DNA of 64,000 bases from Desmodus rotundus (GCF_022682495.2 NC_071391.1:111521195-111585194), one strand, 5' to 3'. Shown: positions 1 to 11,195, counted from the first letter of the stretch. Notes: generated from the sequence alone by a model not told the origin. Program-made: numbers and translations.

Positions 1-41
1 GAAAGCGCCGTCAATTACTCACCGCCTAAATCTTCTACACA

Positions 42-61
42 CACCAACACACACACACACA
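42..61. repeat. (CA)n microsatellite
   Basis: A short run of CA dinucleotides with one interruption, directly visible. No surrounding element recognised. Confidence 0.8.
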
Positions 62-1039
62 GAAAGACACTATGTGAAATGGAGGGAAAAATTAAAACCA
101 AAGTCAGGAGCTCATGCCAGGTGTGAAGGTAATAGCTTAGCTACAGTACCTTCTGAAATACCTGTATTTAGATCTCTTTTAGAAATACTGTACTCTTACT
201 GGTAGGAAGCATCCACTTTGAGCCCAGGATGCCAGCCTTCTCACACGTGAACGGGAGCATTTCGTGTAAATGTTGAAATCTCACTTGGCAGATGCCTAAG
301 TCACTTGCTGACTCATCAATTCTTCCCTGTTCTCCTTTGCCACTGCCTTTTCCCCTTCCACCTCTGTTCAGATTCTCTTCAGAAATTGGTCACGAATGCC
401 TCAAAAGCAAAGGAAGCACAGTCCAGCAAGACCCTTGCTGGCTCAGGGTACTGAGAATGAGCACTTCCCCCTTCCTTAGAGAATTCAAGGTCACCAATTT
501 GCCCTCTTCTCCCACAGACTTGTGACCTTAAGGCTTTGGGAAAATTGAAAGTCTTATCTCTTTACCCCCTGCAGAAAGTACAATATCAATTATCGATTTG
601 GAAGGAATGTTAAGTGGAATGAAGTAGCCAGCAGTGGAGGCTATATATGAAAATAAGGCCAAAACTATCAGAAATTGTAAATAGAAATAGTTTTTTTAAA
701 TGCTGTCCCTAAATATTAGAAGGGTAAGCTCTATTAATCCAAGAATTCTGCAGTGATTGCTATTTTGTTTGCCTATTTGTTTTTCATCCTCTCCCACCAC
801 CACCCAGCAGAAATTAATTCACCTTTGCACCAAGGGCTCTCTTTGTATTGTCAGAAACTGCAAATACTCATTTCACATCTTCAAACAGTACCATAGACCA
901 GCGTGCAATGATATAGCTGTGTGTCTCTAATTATGTGACGGCCGTAAGGCGATATGACAGCACAGAAATCCTATTTCATTCCCCACAACTCTCCAAAATA
1001 TGTTTTGAAGGAAACTCCAGACACCCAATTCTCTAAACT
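62..1039. other. Single-copy non-coding stretch
   Basis: No repeat family or coding similarity recognised. The 77-codon reading frame at 292-525 has no recognisable domain. Composition is ordinary for a mammalian intergenic or intronic region. Confidence 0.5.
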
Positions 1040-1510
1040 TAAAACTGCAGAGTCATTTTGAGTCCCCTCCAACTTTGCTCTCTCCATCCTTTCAGTGGCC
1101 AAGAGTCAAAGATTCTTCACCCGTAAATATTCTAGCATCCATCCTCCTCATAATTCCCACTGCCATAGTCTTCTCCAGGCCCACATTACTTCTTACCTGA
1201 ATGACTGCAACGCCCTCCCAAAGGGCCCCCCGCCTTCACTCCCCCCCTCTTAGTCTATGCTGTACACTCTGCCAAGATGAAAATGTCCTAGGCATAGCTA
1301 CGAGCACGTTGGTGATCACTGAAAATGTCCTGTGGCCTCCCTCTGCTCATAGAAGACTTGAATGATAAAACTGTAGATAATCATATTTGCTCAAGGCCTC
1401 TCTCTTCAACCAGAATATAAGCTACATGAGAGTGGTGAGTGATTTTGAACTGTGCTGTGCACATAGTAGGTACAATACATATTTATTGAATGAATATGTG
1501 AATAAAAACT
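1040..1510 (+). repeat. LINE-2 (L2) 3' region remnant
   Basis: The segment around 1165-1215 (clone-like phrase 'cttacctgaatgactgcaac') and the end at 1460-1500, with 'cacatagtaggtacaata' followed by a TTATTGAATGAAT tail, match the 3' part of mammalian L2 as I recall it. The middle is degraded and the ends are approximate. Confidence 0.6.
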
Positions 1511-1551
1511 GGGTAAATGGATGGATGGAAGGATGGATAGATGGATGGAGA
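1511..1551. repeat. (GGAT)n tetranucleotide repeat
   Basis: Imperfect ATGG/GGAT tandem units, with GGAA and GATA variants, directly after the tail of the L2 remnant. Tetranucleotide arrays often grow from such AT-rich tails. Confidence 0.75.
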
Positions 1552-3789
1552 ACAACTGGGTGGATAAATAATGCCTCTTTAAATGGCATGTTTACAGGAT
1601 CAAATAGAATAATGCATATAAAAATGTGAAGCACAGAATGTTCTTAAATGTTGGTCCTCTTCCCTGTTTTCTCTATTGCTCTCCTAGGTCCACTCCATCC
1701 CTATCTCCCAACCATGAAAGGCAAGACCAAACCATGGAAAGATCATGTTTTCCACACTTTAGACAAGGGGACAACTAATCAACTTTGAGTCTGTAATTTA
1801 GGAGAGAGGCCATTGGTCGATTTGTTAGGCATCAGCTTTGGCGAGGAGATGGAACACAACAGGCTACTTCCAGATGTTGGAAGGGCAGTCCCAGGGCTTA
1901 CAAAAGGGCAGTGGTAAAAACAGCCTGGGTCTGCGCCCAGTCATGTGGAAGACATGAGTTTGAGAGAGGATTCCGAGGCGGGACAGGTAGGCTCACCTGA
2001 CAATCACTTGGCCCCAGCTTCTCAAACTCAGCCCACACCAAGACTCAGCTGTCCCTCATGTCCTTTGTCTTTTTAAAAGATATCAATGGTAGAAAGAATT
2101 TGGTTTTTGACAGCTGAAAGCTAACAACAAGAAACCCTGTATGGCAAGCTCCTACTGCCTTTAATCACTAATGTCCTGGTGGGTGTGTACCCTACGGAGA
2201 AGGCAGGAATGCCAGGGAGCAGAACTCCCTACGAGGAGAGTGTTTTATAAGGCATTTTTTTTAAAGCCCATTTTGTGAAAGAAACCAGCTGTCTCTTAAT
2301 TGCTATCTGCACTGTGGTTTCTCATGGGGGTTGAGGAAGGGAGCAGATTAAAGAAAAAGTTTTGAAGGCCACAGGCATGAATATCCAAATGATATGAATT
2401 TTAATATATAATTTAAAAAGGGTTAGGCAGTGATGGAAAGATATGACTGCTTTCCTTTCATTTCTCTGTTAAATTAAAATTCCCTTCAAAGTACAGTGGC
2501 TACCTCTTTGAAAACATTGCAGGATTTTAAACTTTGGAAAAACTTATCTCTCTCCGTCACAAATCATACAAAAGCCTTCGGCTACAGGAAGCCCTGGCTC
2601 TAAGTCGGTGCTACGGCAAAGGCTTAACACACGCCTCTGAAAGGTAGCTGACTTGGAATAAGCACCCTTCCATCTATGAGTGAAGCCACCTAGTTATCTA
2701 AATGAAACAGAAAGATGCATGAAATACTCTCCTCACCCCAACTAGATAAAAAGGCTGAGCTTTCAAGATGTTATTCATAGTCTATAATTTAAGAATTTTG
2801 AGATTATCAACTACAGCATTAAAAAAAAAGTAGTTCCAAATAACATTGTAAATCTTATTCCCACTCTATCCAAGCTTCTGAAAAGAAGAGGCAACAGGAA
2901 TACATTTAAATACAGTGTCAAAGAAATGAATCCACATTTTATTGCTACTATTCATCTTGGCTGGTAACTGGTCTCCATACCATTCTTCATTCATTAAAAA
3001 TGGTTCATTTCCTTTGGCCTTTATTCATTGCTTAATATTCCTAATGAACTTAATGTAGCAAGTGATGTAATCAGACAGAAGAACTGTAGGAACGCTTTTC
3101 TGCTACTATAAGCAGATTTAAATCATATTTAATTAGGATTTTAGTGTTCACCAAAAGTCTTAGTTAACTATTCATCACCCACACTGCTGTTTATTCTGAG
3201 CATTGTTCTTCCTCTCACTGAAGCAGGAGAACAACACTGTCTCTTTGGCTCAGTTCTCTTTGCTGAGCACAATGACCTCCCAGGCAGGTTCCTGACTAGT
3301 CCCAGTGAAAGATCAGTCATGAAGGTGATCCTAGATCCTCCATAGCCAAGGGTTACAGAAGTGTTGTCCAAGAGAGAGACATGGGGTGACTGACTTAGAA
3401 CCAGAGCTGTGGAGAGCCCAGCACAGCTGGGAAGACTAGAGAGGCATGGCTTCTGGATAAAAAGTTGCTAAAAATAGATGATGCAGTTTGGTGAGGATGA
3501 GAGAATTCTTTTTCCAAAGAGGAAAACTGAGAGTACAAAATGGTGCAGAATAAGAACTCTGCAGCGGGAAAGTGCCAGGGAGTTCAAGAGGAGCAAACCT
3601 CGGCTGGAGTGCCTGCCTGGAAGGCCTGTCAGGCTCAGGGTTCTGTGCCAGACCCCGGAGGAGCAGGAGGCCTGCACGATTTGTTTTGTTTTGGTTTGGT
3701 TTGTTTTTGCTTTCTTAGCAGAGATGTACATGGTGGGAGAGGTGTTTTGAGAAACACGATTTGGCACTAAGTAGTGCAGCTGGAATAAT
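1552..3789. other. Single-copy stretch, nothing recognised
   Basis: About 2.2 kb in which I see no SINE, LINE, LTR or DNA transposon that I can name. It contains only short A or T runs (2821, 3685-3715) and reading frames of less than 100 codons on both strands that overlap one another, which argues against coding. Confidence 0.45.
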
Positions 3790-3960
3790 TATGAGGATTT
3801 TGCAATAGTCCGGTCAGAAGGCAATGAGGTCTTGGACCAAGGTGGTCACAGTGAGGTACCAAAATAGGGTCTTTTCAAGAGATCCTGTGAGGAAGAATTG
3901 GTGATGAATTGGACAGCCTTCCTGGAGAGGTAAAGGAAAGAGATGTCTAAAAATTGTTAG
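3790..3960 (+). repeat. Old L1M-like 3' UTR fragment
   Basis: The phrases 'gcaatagtccggtcagaagg' and 'gaggtcttggaccaaggtgg' resemble a medium-reiterated mammalian repeat that I associate with ancient L1 3' UTRs. The same family seems to recur at 29810-30690 and 41390-41780. Family name uncertain. Confidence 0.4.
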
Positions 3961-4189
3961 AAGAGTTTTGAACTGATTTTACTCTGACTCCCACCATGTC
4001 TGTCCTTTCTTCCCATCTGCCAGGGCAGAGGTCCACACCGCCGTTCCCGCACAATCATCTCAGAGGCGCTCAGCTGAGCATAAGTCTCCCTGCACGGAGC
4101 TCATGCAGCACATATGGCCAGCGCGGGCCATATGGCAGCCATCCTGCTCTGTCTTGGATGGTTTCTAAGCAGGTTTTCGTATTTCTCGG

Positions 4190-4300
4190 AGCTCCTTGGG
4201 ACAGCAAGCTCTCTGCACATGTCTGTACTCACTACGGCCCAGTGCCTGGTACACGCTGCACTGCAGGTGCCAGGTAAGTATTTATAGAAAGAGTCGTGAG
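4190..4300 (+). repeat. L2 3' end fragment
   Basis: 'gcccagtgcctggtacacgc' with a degraded tail at 4270-4290 resembles the terminal segment of L2. Short and weak. Confidence 0.3.
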
Positions 4301-5431
4301 AATTGAACGCCATAGTGGTCCTCACGTCTTTCAGTAGGGGTCAGTTCCTGGCCGAGTGAATAAAATCTCTATAATGACCCCAAATGATCATTCTCTGCCC
4401 AGAGCTGCTTTCTGATAAAGTTCAAACAAGCTTAAATAAACAAACAGACAAAAATCTCCATTTTATCTGACTTTTCAAAAGCAAGCTGGGAATCTCAGCC
4501 ACTGGGAATCTCTGTCTTCCTTGTGGAGCTCCATCATCAGACCACGGGGCAGCGGTAACAGGACTCCTCACAAGTCTCAAATCTGCACCGTGTTGAGTGT
4601 TGTCATTTAGTCATCGATGACACTAAGTCCTCACAGGCTGCAGGCCAAAGATCAACCCTCAGCCTGCATAAAGGACTAACTCGCCATGGTTCTGTTTTTG
4701 CTGTGTGCCCGTCTCATTTACAGAAATAATTTCAAGTGATGCACACATGTTAATAAGCTAATGGGAGCTCAAGAGAACCTACATTCTTCTGACTTAGGCA
4801 AATAACATTTTAAGGCTCATTAAGGGACAACAGTAACTTCCCACTGGCAGCGTAAGCATCTTCACTGTTGAGCTGTTGTCTCAACACTCTCTACATATCT
4901 TAGAAGCCAAAAGACCTTTAGATTCAAAACACACTGTTCATGTCCATTCCAGCATAAACCTGAAAAAGAGAAATCCTGAACTGGTACCAAAGAGGATCAG
5001 CATGAAAAATGAGCAGCAAAAACTAGTGGCTTCCTGGACAAACCAAATTGTCTTCTATAGTTTCATTACTCTATGTAAAGTAAAATCACCCAATTAAATA
5101 GTGGCTATATCTATGCTTGAATCTAGGGCACATTTCAAAGCATAGAAAACTTACAACATTATGAATCATGTTGCATTCACCCATGTTTTGGATTGCATTC
5201 ATCAGTGCACACAGTCTGGATTTGACCGTCATCGGGGAAAATGATTCTAGAATACGGTTGCTAGAAGACTACAAAGGGACTAGTCTCCTTCCTCAATGAT
5301 GCCAAACCCTTGGAAGAAATGAACAAAGAAATAAGCCCTCAAGGAGTTGGTTGGTTAATGGACATTCCTTCCTGAATGATTCGTACGTCACACCTGCCTA
5401 TGTGCCCATTATAGATTTTATTAACTTTAAG
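4301..5431. other. Single-copy stretch
   Basis: No repeat or coding similarity recognised. It ends at the first copy of the direct repeat that flanks the 5S rRNA fragment. Confidence 0.45.
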
Positions 5432-5444
5432 GCAACACTATTCA

Positions 5445-5487
5445 GACCAGATCAGGCGCATTCAGGGTGGTATGGCCGTAGACGAAA
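5445..5487 (-). pseudogene. 5S rRNA 5' fragment, retroposed and tailless
   Basis: Read on the minus strand, 5483 down to 5445 matches the first 39 nucleotides of vertebrate 5S rRNA at 36 positions. Two of the three differences are C to T changes at CpG sites. Matching stops abruptly there; the A-box, intermediate element and C-box of the internal promoter are absent, so it cannot be transcribed as 5S. It is flanked by near-identical 13-bp direct repeats at 5432-5444 and 5488-5500 (11 of 13 match), and no poly(A) is present. This is the structure of a tailless retropseudogene made by the LINE-1 machinery. Four extra bases lie between nucleotide 1 of 5S and the downstream repeat. An old 5S-derived SINE head is the main alternative. 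Confidence 0.75.
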
Positions 5488-5864
5488 GCAATGCTATTCA
5501 AACAGGTGTCACAACATTTTAATGCAATGGAAGCCTGGATGAAATACTATTGCTGCCTCTCAGCAGACTGAAACAAGCTGACATAATTGAATGGCAAGGG
5601 AAACTGACTCAGCCTTTAGGTGCTATTTAAGGCTCCGAGTTTTGCCTTCTAAAACTGCATTATTTGGTGTAATAGTGTCTGAATGGTATGTTCAGAATCA
5701 GTTTCCCCCATATTCTGGTGCCCAATGGACTCTACTGATTTCCATCCCCTCTAATGCAATTATATGTTCTGAGGCTTAGTATCAATGAGGAAGTTCAGGC
5801 TGGGAAGCTCCTGTCAATAGCTTGCGTTAGCCGGGCGCTTCCTGAGACAGCTCTGGTTCTTAGA

Positions 5865-5895
5865 GGGTGGGGTGGGGTGGGGTGGGGGGCAGGGA
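5865..5895 (+). repeat. (GGGGT)n array, G-quadruplex-capable
   Basis: Four consecutive G-runs of three to four separated by single T, then a run of six G and a further GGG. Single-base loops make this a strong candidate G-quadruplex on the plus strand. Confidence 0.8.
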
Positions 5896-5945
5896 GCCAC
5901 ACAGCAAGACTTGAACCAGACTCTGCAAAGCCGAGAGCTGCAATG
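5880..5945 (-). repeat. MIR fragment
   Basis: 'gccacacagcaagacttgaa' followed by 'ccagactctgcaaagc' resembles the antisense tRNA-side part of MIR. Short, adjacent to the G-rich array. Confidence 0.35.
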
Positions 5946-6539
5946 TGAAACTATTCTGCCAAACACAAGTGAAGGCATTTAGAAAATATACCAAAATCCT
6001 TCTTCTGCATTTTTCTTCAGAGCTATTTTTGTTTCTGAAAATAAAAATCCATTTCCTATTCTCTGAATTTAGCTACCTTCTCCTTACACTCTACTTCCCC
6101 CTTCCACCCAGCCTTCAAGTGTCTGCCCACAGGACAGAAAGAGCTTCAGCAAGCTCGCCACCACAGTGAGGGTGTGATGGCTGCTCACGTGAGCAGTGAC
6201 CCAACCATCCCAAACAGGGTGGCTGCCTCGAAGTCACTTTCAGAAAGCCACTCTCTGAAGGTGAAAGTGTGTGTGTGACTATCTGTGAGCTGGGGGAACA
6301 AGAGGAAAGCAGTGACAAAGTCCAGCATGTAAATACAGAAAGTCATATTTGAATATAGTCACCCTATTTTACCATGCAAGTACCAAGGCCACATTCTGAA
6401 TGTCCCCAGGATAGATCTCTGACCTTAGGGAGGACACTGGGTTATTTTGACCCTTGATAAACTCCCTCCTCTTGCTTACTTACTTCTACAGCTGTAGCAG
6501 CTTGGTGGGTGGCAGAGTCATCATACCAGGGCTCTCCTT

Positions 6540-6870
6540 TTTACTCAAAACGTGCCCCCCGGCCTCCCAAATTCCTGAGCATTTCCACCCTCAGAACTTT
6601 CTTCGCTTAGTCTGTCCCCATGGACCCAAACACCCTTCTCCTCTCCTTCCCTTCTTCACACACACTACCTGTCATAGAGGCCAGTCGGGGCCCCCACCCC
6701 CAGCCAATGGCACTGCCTTCCCACTCTGCTTTCCCGAGCATTTGCCATTTTGTCACTTAATCATTTACTACCTTTGTTGTTATTCCACATCCTCATGCAA
6801 CTGTACACTGCATCTTTGATGAGATCTTAAGATGCCTGAGGGCAGCAAATTGAAAACTCCTGGCCAGGTT
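6540..6870 (+). repeat. L2 3' region remnant
   Basis: Pyrimidine-rich stretch with 'catttgccattttgtcactt' and 'aagatgcctgagggcagc', in the order found in the L2 3' region. Diverged. Confidence 0.45.
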
Positions 6871-7727
6871 TCAGTTCTTGGTAAGAGACCAAGCAAAGTC
6901 TGAACATGCGCCAGGACCTGTGGCTCACTTTGCATCCCATGTGGGATCCTGTGAAACAACAGCAAAAGATCAGAGGGAGAGAAAACAGGCCAAGTGGCAG
7001 AAATGTGACTTCAGTCCAAGTTCTATGCCTTGGAGAGCCGCTGCAGTTCCAGGGCAGGTTTCAAGAGAATCACGATGCTAATGCACGCTTCTCGTAGACA
7101 CAGTTAATTTAACAGCATGTATCTTAGAGGAAATGAATAAACCTCTGTGATTCTACAGCTGGAGAAGAGGTTAGAAAGTAACCACTTTGCTACACTTTGA
7201 TGAGCTTAATAATTTTTCCTTCTCTTCCCTTCAATGAAACTTCAGGAAAGTCTTGAGTCTCTGTTCAAGAGAACCGAATTCAGGAGAGCCTGTTCAGGAG
7301 AAGCAAATAGAGAAAAGGGGGACTGGAAGAGTAATGAATATGAAATTTTGCCAATTTCACAATTTGTCCAGGACACTTCCACATTCTTGTTGGAGGGAAA
7401 GGGCCAAGAGACAGTGTTCAGTTCTGGCCCTACCTTCCATCTTCAAAAGATACAAATCCAAAGAGTATCTTTAAGAATTCAAATAAGCTGGGACTTTTCA
7501 TTACCCCAGTTTTGATATTCCTATTATACTCAAAAGATGATCCTAGTAGATCACATCAAACTAGGAAAGTTCAATTCAGGCATTTACAAAGATTTTTGCA
7601 TTTATAACTGTTAAATCATCATTTACCTAAATACAACTGCAAATGTAATCAAGCGATACACGTTTCTTCACATATTTTGGTTTTGGGGGCATTTTACTGC
7701 TTCCATTTTACCATATGCAACATCAAG
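6871..7727. other. Single-copy stretch before the mariner
   Basis: Nothing recognised. Overlapping open frames at 7234-7515 and 7253-7474 lie in two different frames and show no domain. Confidence 0.45.
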
Positions 7728-7729
7728 TA

Positions 7730-8303
7730 TGACGAGGAACCAAAAAAACCTAGAATTATCTTCTGGACAGTGGGGTCCTTGTAGTACAGGCTTCCCCCTG
7801 CTAGGTAAATGTTCTAGGAACCCATCTCTATCAGTGTACCAGCTGGCATTGTTGTGAGAGGCTGCATTCGGCTTCAGTGAAATTTTTTTCTTTGAAGACT
7901 CAACACCTTTGCCCATTTCATGAAGGGCAATTTACAGCACACCTGCCCACACCACACTGAGTGCTCAGCAGTTTCGGACCACACACAGCATGACCCCTGT
8001 GCCCCTTATTCACCCAGTGTCGTCCTGAGTGACTTTTTTTTTTTTTGTTCCCCTGATTTAAAAAAAAAAGGCCTCAAAGGGAAACATTTTGCCAATATTG
8101 AAGAGGTGAAACAAAAAATGACAGAAGCACTAAAAAGCATCAAAATTGATGAAATTAAAAAACTGTTTTGAGCAGTGGAAAAAAATGTCTTGATAGGTGT
8201 ATTGCATCAAATGGAGACTTTACAGGTGACTGAAGTTTAAATATGTAAGAATAAATACACACTTCTTTTATAAATAAATTCTGTTTTTTGGGGTCCCTCC
8301 TCA
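7730..8303 (+). mobile_element. Internally deleted mariner transposon
   Basis: The left end at 7730 (TGACGAGGAACC) and the reverse complement of the right end at 8303 (TGAGGAGGGACC) agree at 10 of 12 bases and both run on into an A-rich block. The element is bounded by TA at 7728-7729 and 8304-8305, the mariner target duplication. At 574 bp it is under half the usual 1.3 kb. Inside, 7930-8200 encodes the C-terminal part of a mariner transposase, with a degraded 'PYSP...DFF' motif that carries the third catalytic Asp, then 'LKGKHFANIEEV'. The N-terminal and first catalytic regions are missing, so it is non-autonomous. The T-run at 8034-8046 and the A-run near 8060-8069 fall in the Phe and Lys codons of that motif. 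Confidence 0.85.
7945..8200 (+). pseudogene. Mariner transposase C-terminal fragment
   Basis: The frame at 7920-8171 reads through the equivalent of the DDE/D domain end: a Pro-Tyr-Ser-Pro motif, a run of Phe, then a Lys-rich and 'GLKGKHF' segment and a helix ending 'KKLF' before a stop. Downstream codons 'EQWKK' continue the family pattern after the stop. Only the third of the three catalytic acidic positions lies in this part, so no active site can form. Confidence 0.75.
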
Positions 8304-8305
8304 TA

Positions 8306-9044
8306 TGTCTAACTTTCAAAGCAGAAAATATAATTACTCTTTTTGTCAATGGAGATTTTGGGTAAAAATAATCTCTAATACAAATCTTGTCATCACAGGT
8401 TGTTAAATTCAAATGAATATAAATGCTATTCTCTCAAAATTTTCTTTTTAATTTGAGGCATAAATGGGCCTTTGCCCTTGCCTTCAAGGTTTGCCTTTAA
8501 TATTCTCTGAAAGATAGATTACATTATTATCTTAGGAAAGTCTGCTGAAAATCATTGAATTTTTGGATCTAGAAGCTGAAGATATTTCTTGTATGGCAAA
8601 GTATATCAATACTTGTCACTGACACAGAGATTGAATTTTTAAGGCACTTTTGGAGCAAAAGAAACCAAACAAATTTTACCCTGGCATTCATTTTAAAGCA
8701 AAACATCTAAATAAATCACACCTGACTAAGAACATACCTGGGCTTTGGCTGGGTTTAATTACATGCAGAGTTGGAAATCTGCAGCCACAATCAACGGACA
8801 GGCAACAGCACTCCTCAGATCATCTCCCTGGGACGCGTCACAGGCAGGTGACTTTCAGACTCACTGGAGCTGACGCCACGTTGGAGCCAGAGGTGACGAA
8901 TATGTAAGGTGGCCATCGGAGCACTTTTCTGATCATGGGCTTTCCATTCTAGATGTAGCCTTCCAAATATCATTGTCTTTTAACGGGAGCATAGGAATGA
9001 AGATGACCACACACGGGGATAGTAGAAGCACACGGTGTATGAAA
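8306..9044. other. Single-copy stretch
   Basis: AT-rich, no repeat or coding similarity recognised. Confidence 0.4.
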
Positions 9045-9240
9045 CACTGACCCCAGGCACAAAGTTTACTGGCACATACGCATTTCATGGATCCGTTTTA
9101 TGTGGAACTCATAACAGTCCTGCGGGGTTGCTGTCATTCATTTCACAGACGGGAAAAAGGAGACCTAGAAAAACCAAGCCACTTTCCCAAGGTTATGAGA
9201 ACAGCCCATGTGTCAGAAGAAGTATTTCAACCAGTAAGTG
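9045..9240 (-). repeat. MIR remnant
   Basis: 'catttcacagacgggaaaaa', then 'gccactttcccaaggttatg', follow the antisense MIR order ('attttacagatgaggaaact', 'acttgcccaaggtcac'). Ends approximate. Confidence 0.5.
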
Positions 9241-9424
9241 AAGAAAAGCTCACAAAAAAGGATAGGCGAGAATCTAATGGGATTCGGCAGAATTACATCC
9301 CATTCATTATAACTTGTTTCTTTTATTCAAGTTTGAATATCAGGAGTCTCAAGGTGCTAGTCTCCTATCCCTGAGCTCAGATGCATGAAAAATGTAGTTT
9401 TATTTCTTTTTATAAAACTCAGTA

Positions 9425-9630
9425 GTAACAATAATAGCAAATACTTACAAAGCTCTTATTTTGTGCCAGGATGCATTCTTAACACATTATGATTATGCCC
9501 ATTTTACAAGGAGGAACCTGAGGTACACAGAGGCTAGTTTGCTTACTGCTGTGTGGCCAATAAGTGGGGAAGTGGGGATTTTGAGTGGAAATAATCAGGC
9601 CCCAAAGTCTGTTTTTTCAGCCACCACACA
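9425..9630 (-). repeat. MIR remnant
   Basis: Antisense MIR order is visible: 'ttattttgtgccagg', 'cccattttacaaggagga', 'acctgaggtacacagagg'. Well supported through the core. Confidence 0.65.
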
Positions 9631-9687
9631 TCAACACAACTCCCTGGATCCAGCTTCCTTAAACATCTGTGTTTACTGTATTTCTCC

Positions 9688-10314
9688 TTGTCTTGGTGTG
9701 GCCACAGGATACCTGGGCAGGTCCTCCAGGGCTTTGTAAAACTTCCATACTATGCTGGGGTGCACAGAAAACATTATCCTCCTCTTCACCTTCCGGACAG
9801 ACATTCTGGGAGGTTGCCTCAGGCCCACCTTGAGGACGTTACCTTGAAGTCATTGTTCCCTGGGGTTGTGCTGCTCCCTAAGTTCTCCCTAAAGAATGAG
9901 ATAGTTCCCGAATCAACCCAAGGACCTTCTGTCGCCCCATCCCTAATTCTGAGCTTAGGTGCAAACAGGGCTCAGAGCCCCTTCTCAGGAACCTATCAGC
10001 GTCTAATCTTTCTGTGTTTCTTCCCACCCCCAGGAGGATCTTATTTTCATGCGCTACTCTTCACAACTTTAATATCCAAGTTCAAATCTGTATCAGATGA
10101 TGGTGGTACAAATGAAAGGACAAAACTTGAAATTTTCTCTGCCTTCATGAACATTTCAGCAAAGGCAGATAAGTCTCTGCAACCATCCAATTTGTTAAGC
10201 TACGGAATTATCACAGGACCTGGTATGGTGCCGTGCTGTCACCGACACATCTCCTCGACACCTTGGAGTGTGGGACAGAACTTTGACATGACTCCTGCCT
10301 CCGCAGAAAACTGA
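9688..10314 (+). other. 208-codon open frame, probably not a gene
   Basis: The longest stop-free ATG frame in the window. The predicted product shows no signal peptide, no repeat and no domain that I recognise. Pro- and Ser-rich stretches are scattered. No splice-site arrangement, Kozak context or homolog could be judged from sequence alone. A chance open frame is more likely than an exon. Confidence 0.2.
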
Positions 10315-10509
10315 GAAGAACAGAGAAATATATAGGAAGGAACCAAGCCCCCTGGGGTTAATCACTCAAAGACTTTCAAATGCACTCCATTTTTGAAGTG
10401 TTTTCCACGAAGAAGGAGTAGTATTGTATTGCCACCTCAAAGCCCAAAGCATGCTAAGAGACTGGAAATATGCCCTGGGAAATACCTGACATTATTGTTT
10501 CCTTTGAAG

Positions 10510-10573
10510 AATATTTTAAAAAATATTTGAACTAAAAAATCTTTAGATTTCAAGGATTCCTTTGAGGAATCCT
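10510..10573. other. Two adjacent inverted repeats
   Basis: 10510-10527 is an AT hairpin with 8-bp arms (aatatttt/aaaatatt) and a 2-nt spacer. 10553-10573 is a second hairpin with 8-bp arms (aggattcc/ggaatcct) and a 5-nt loop. Both arms are perfect. Confidence 0.7.
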
Positions 10574-10615
10574 CTACCATCACTTGTAGCAATCTGTCTT
10601 CTTTGACCCAAAGCA

Positions 10616-10652
10616 ATAATGGAATTCTTTTTTTTTTTATAATGGAATTCTT
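10616..10652 (-). repeat. T-run flanked by 14-bp perfect direct repeats
   Basis: 'ataatggaattctt' occurs at 10616-10629 and again at 10639-10652 without a mismatch, separated only by nine T (an 11-base T run in all). That is the footprint expected if LINE-1 target-primed reverse transcription inserted nothing but a poly(A) tail on the minus strand. Confidence 0.6.
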
Positions 10653-11004
10653 GAAGTATTATGTTTACCCATTAGAAATTAGCCAAACAATGATCTACAG
10701 TTTGAGACAAAAGTTATTGCTGTAACTAAATCCTTAGCAAGAGTTAAACAGTTAAAAGAACTTTAACATACTGCATAATACAACAACTTACAATAGATAT
10801 TTTTCTAAAATGTGATTTAGGGTCTTATTTTCATCTTGATTTATGAGTCTTAGATATGCAATATTTTATACATAGAAGCCTTCTTGAACATGTCACTTTA
10901 TCTTAGCCTCAGGCTAATTAACTGATATGTCACTCCTTAGAGTCACAGAGATAAGCAGACCACTTACTTATATCTTTTTTTTTTTAATCACTAACTATCT
11001 GAAT

Positions 11005-11195
11005 CTTAGAATGCCCAGGCTGGCAACAGTGGGCAAGTTACTTTCCTCAATGAGCTTTAGTGTCCTTCTTTGTAAAATGGCCCATTAAAAGTACTCAAAC
11101 TTCTCACAGAATTACTTTAGGTAAAATAAATTAGGGATGCTGAGTTCTTAGCATAGTGTCTAGCACATATTATGGCTCTTGAAATAGAGAACTAA
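11005..11195 (+). repeat. MIR remnant
   Basis: 'gggcaagttactttcctcaa', 'ttctttgtaaaatggccc' and 'gcatagtgtctagcacata' occur in sense MIR order. Confidence 0.55.

Noticed and set aside
9688..10314. 208-codon open frame as a gene
   Set aside because: No domain, signal or homology; a single long frame among hundreds in non-coding DNA is expected by chance.
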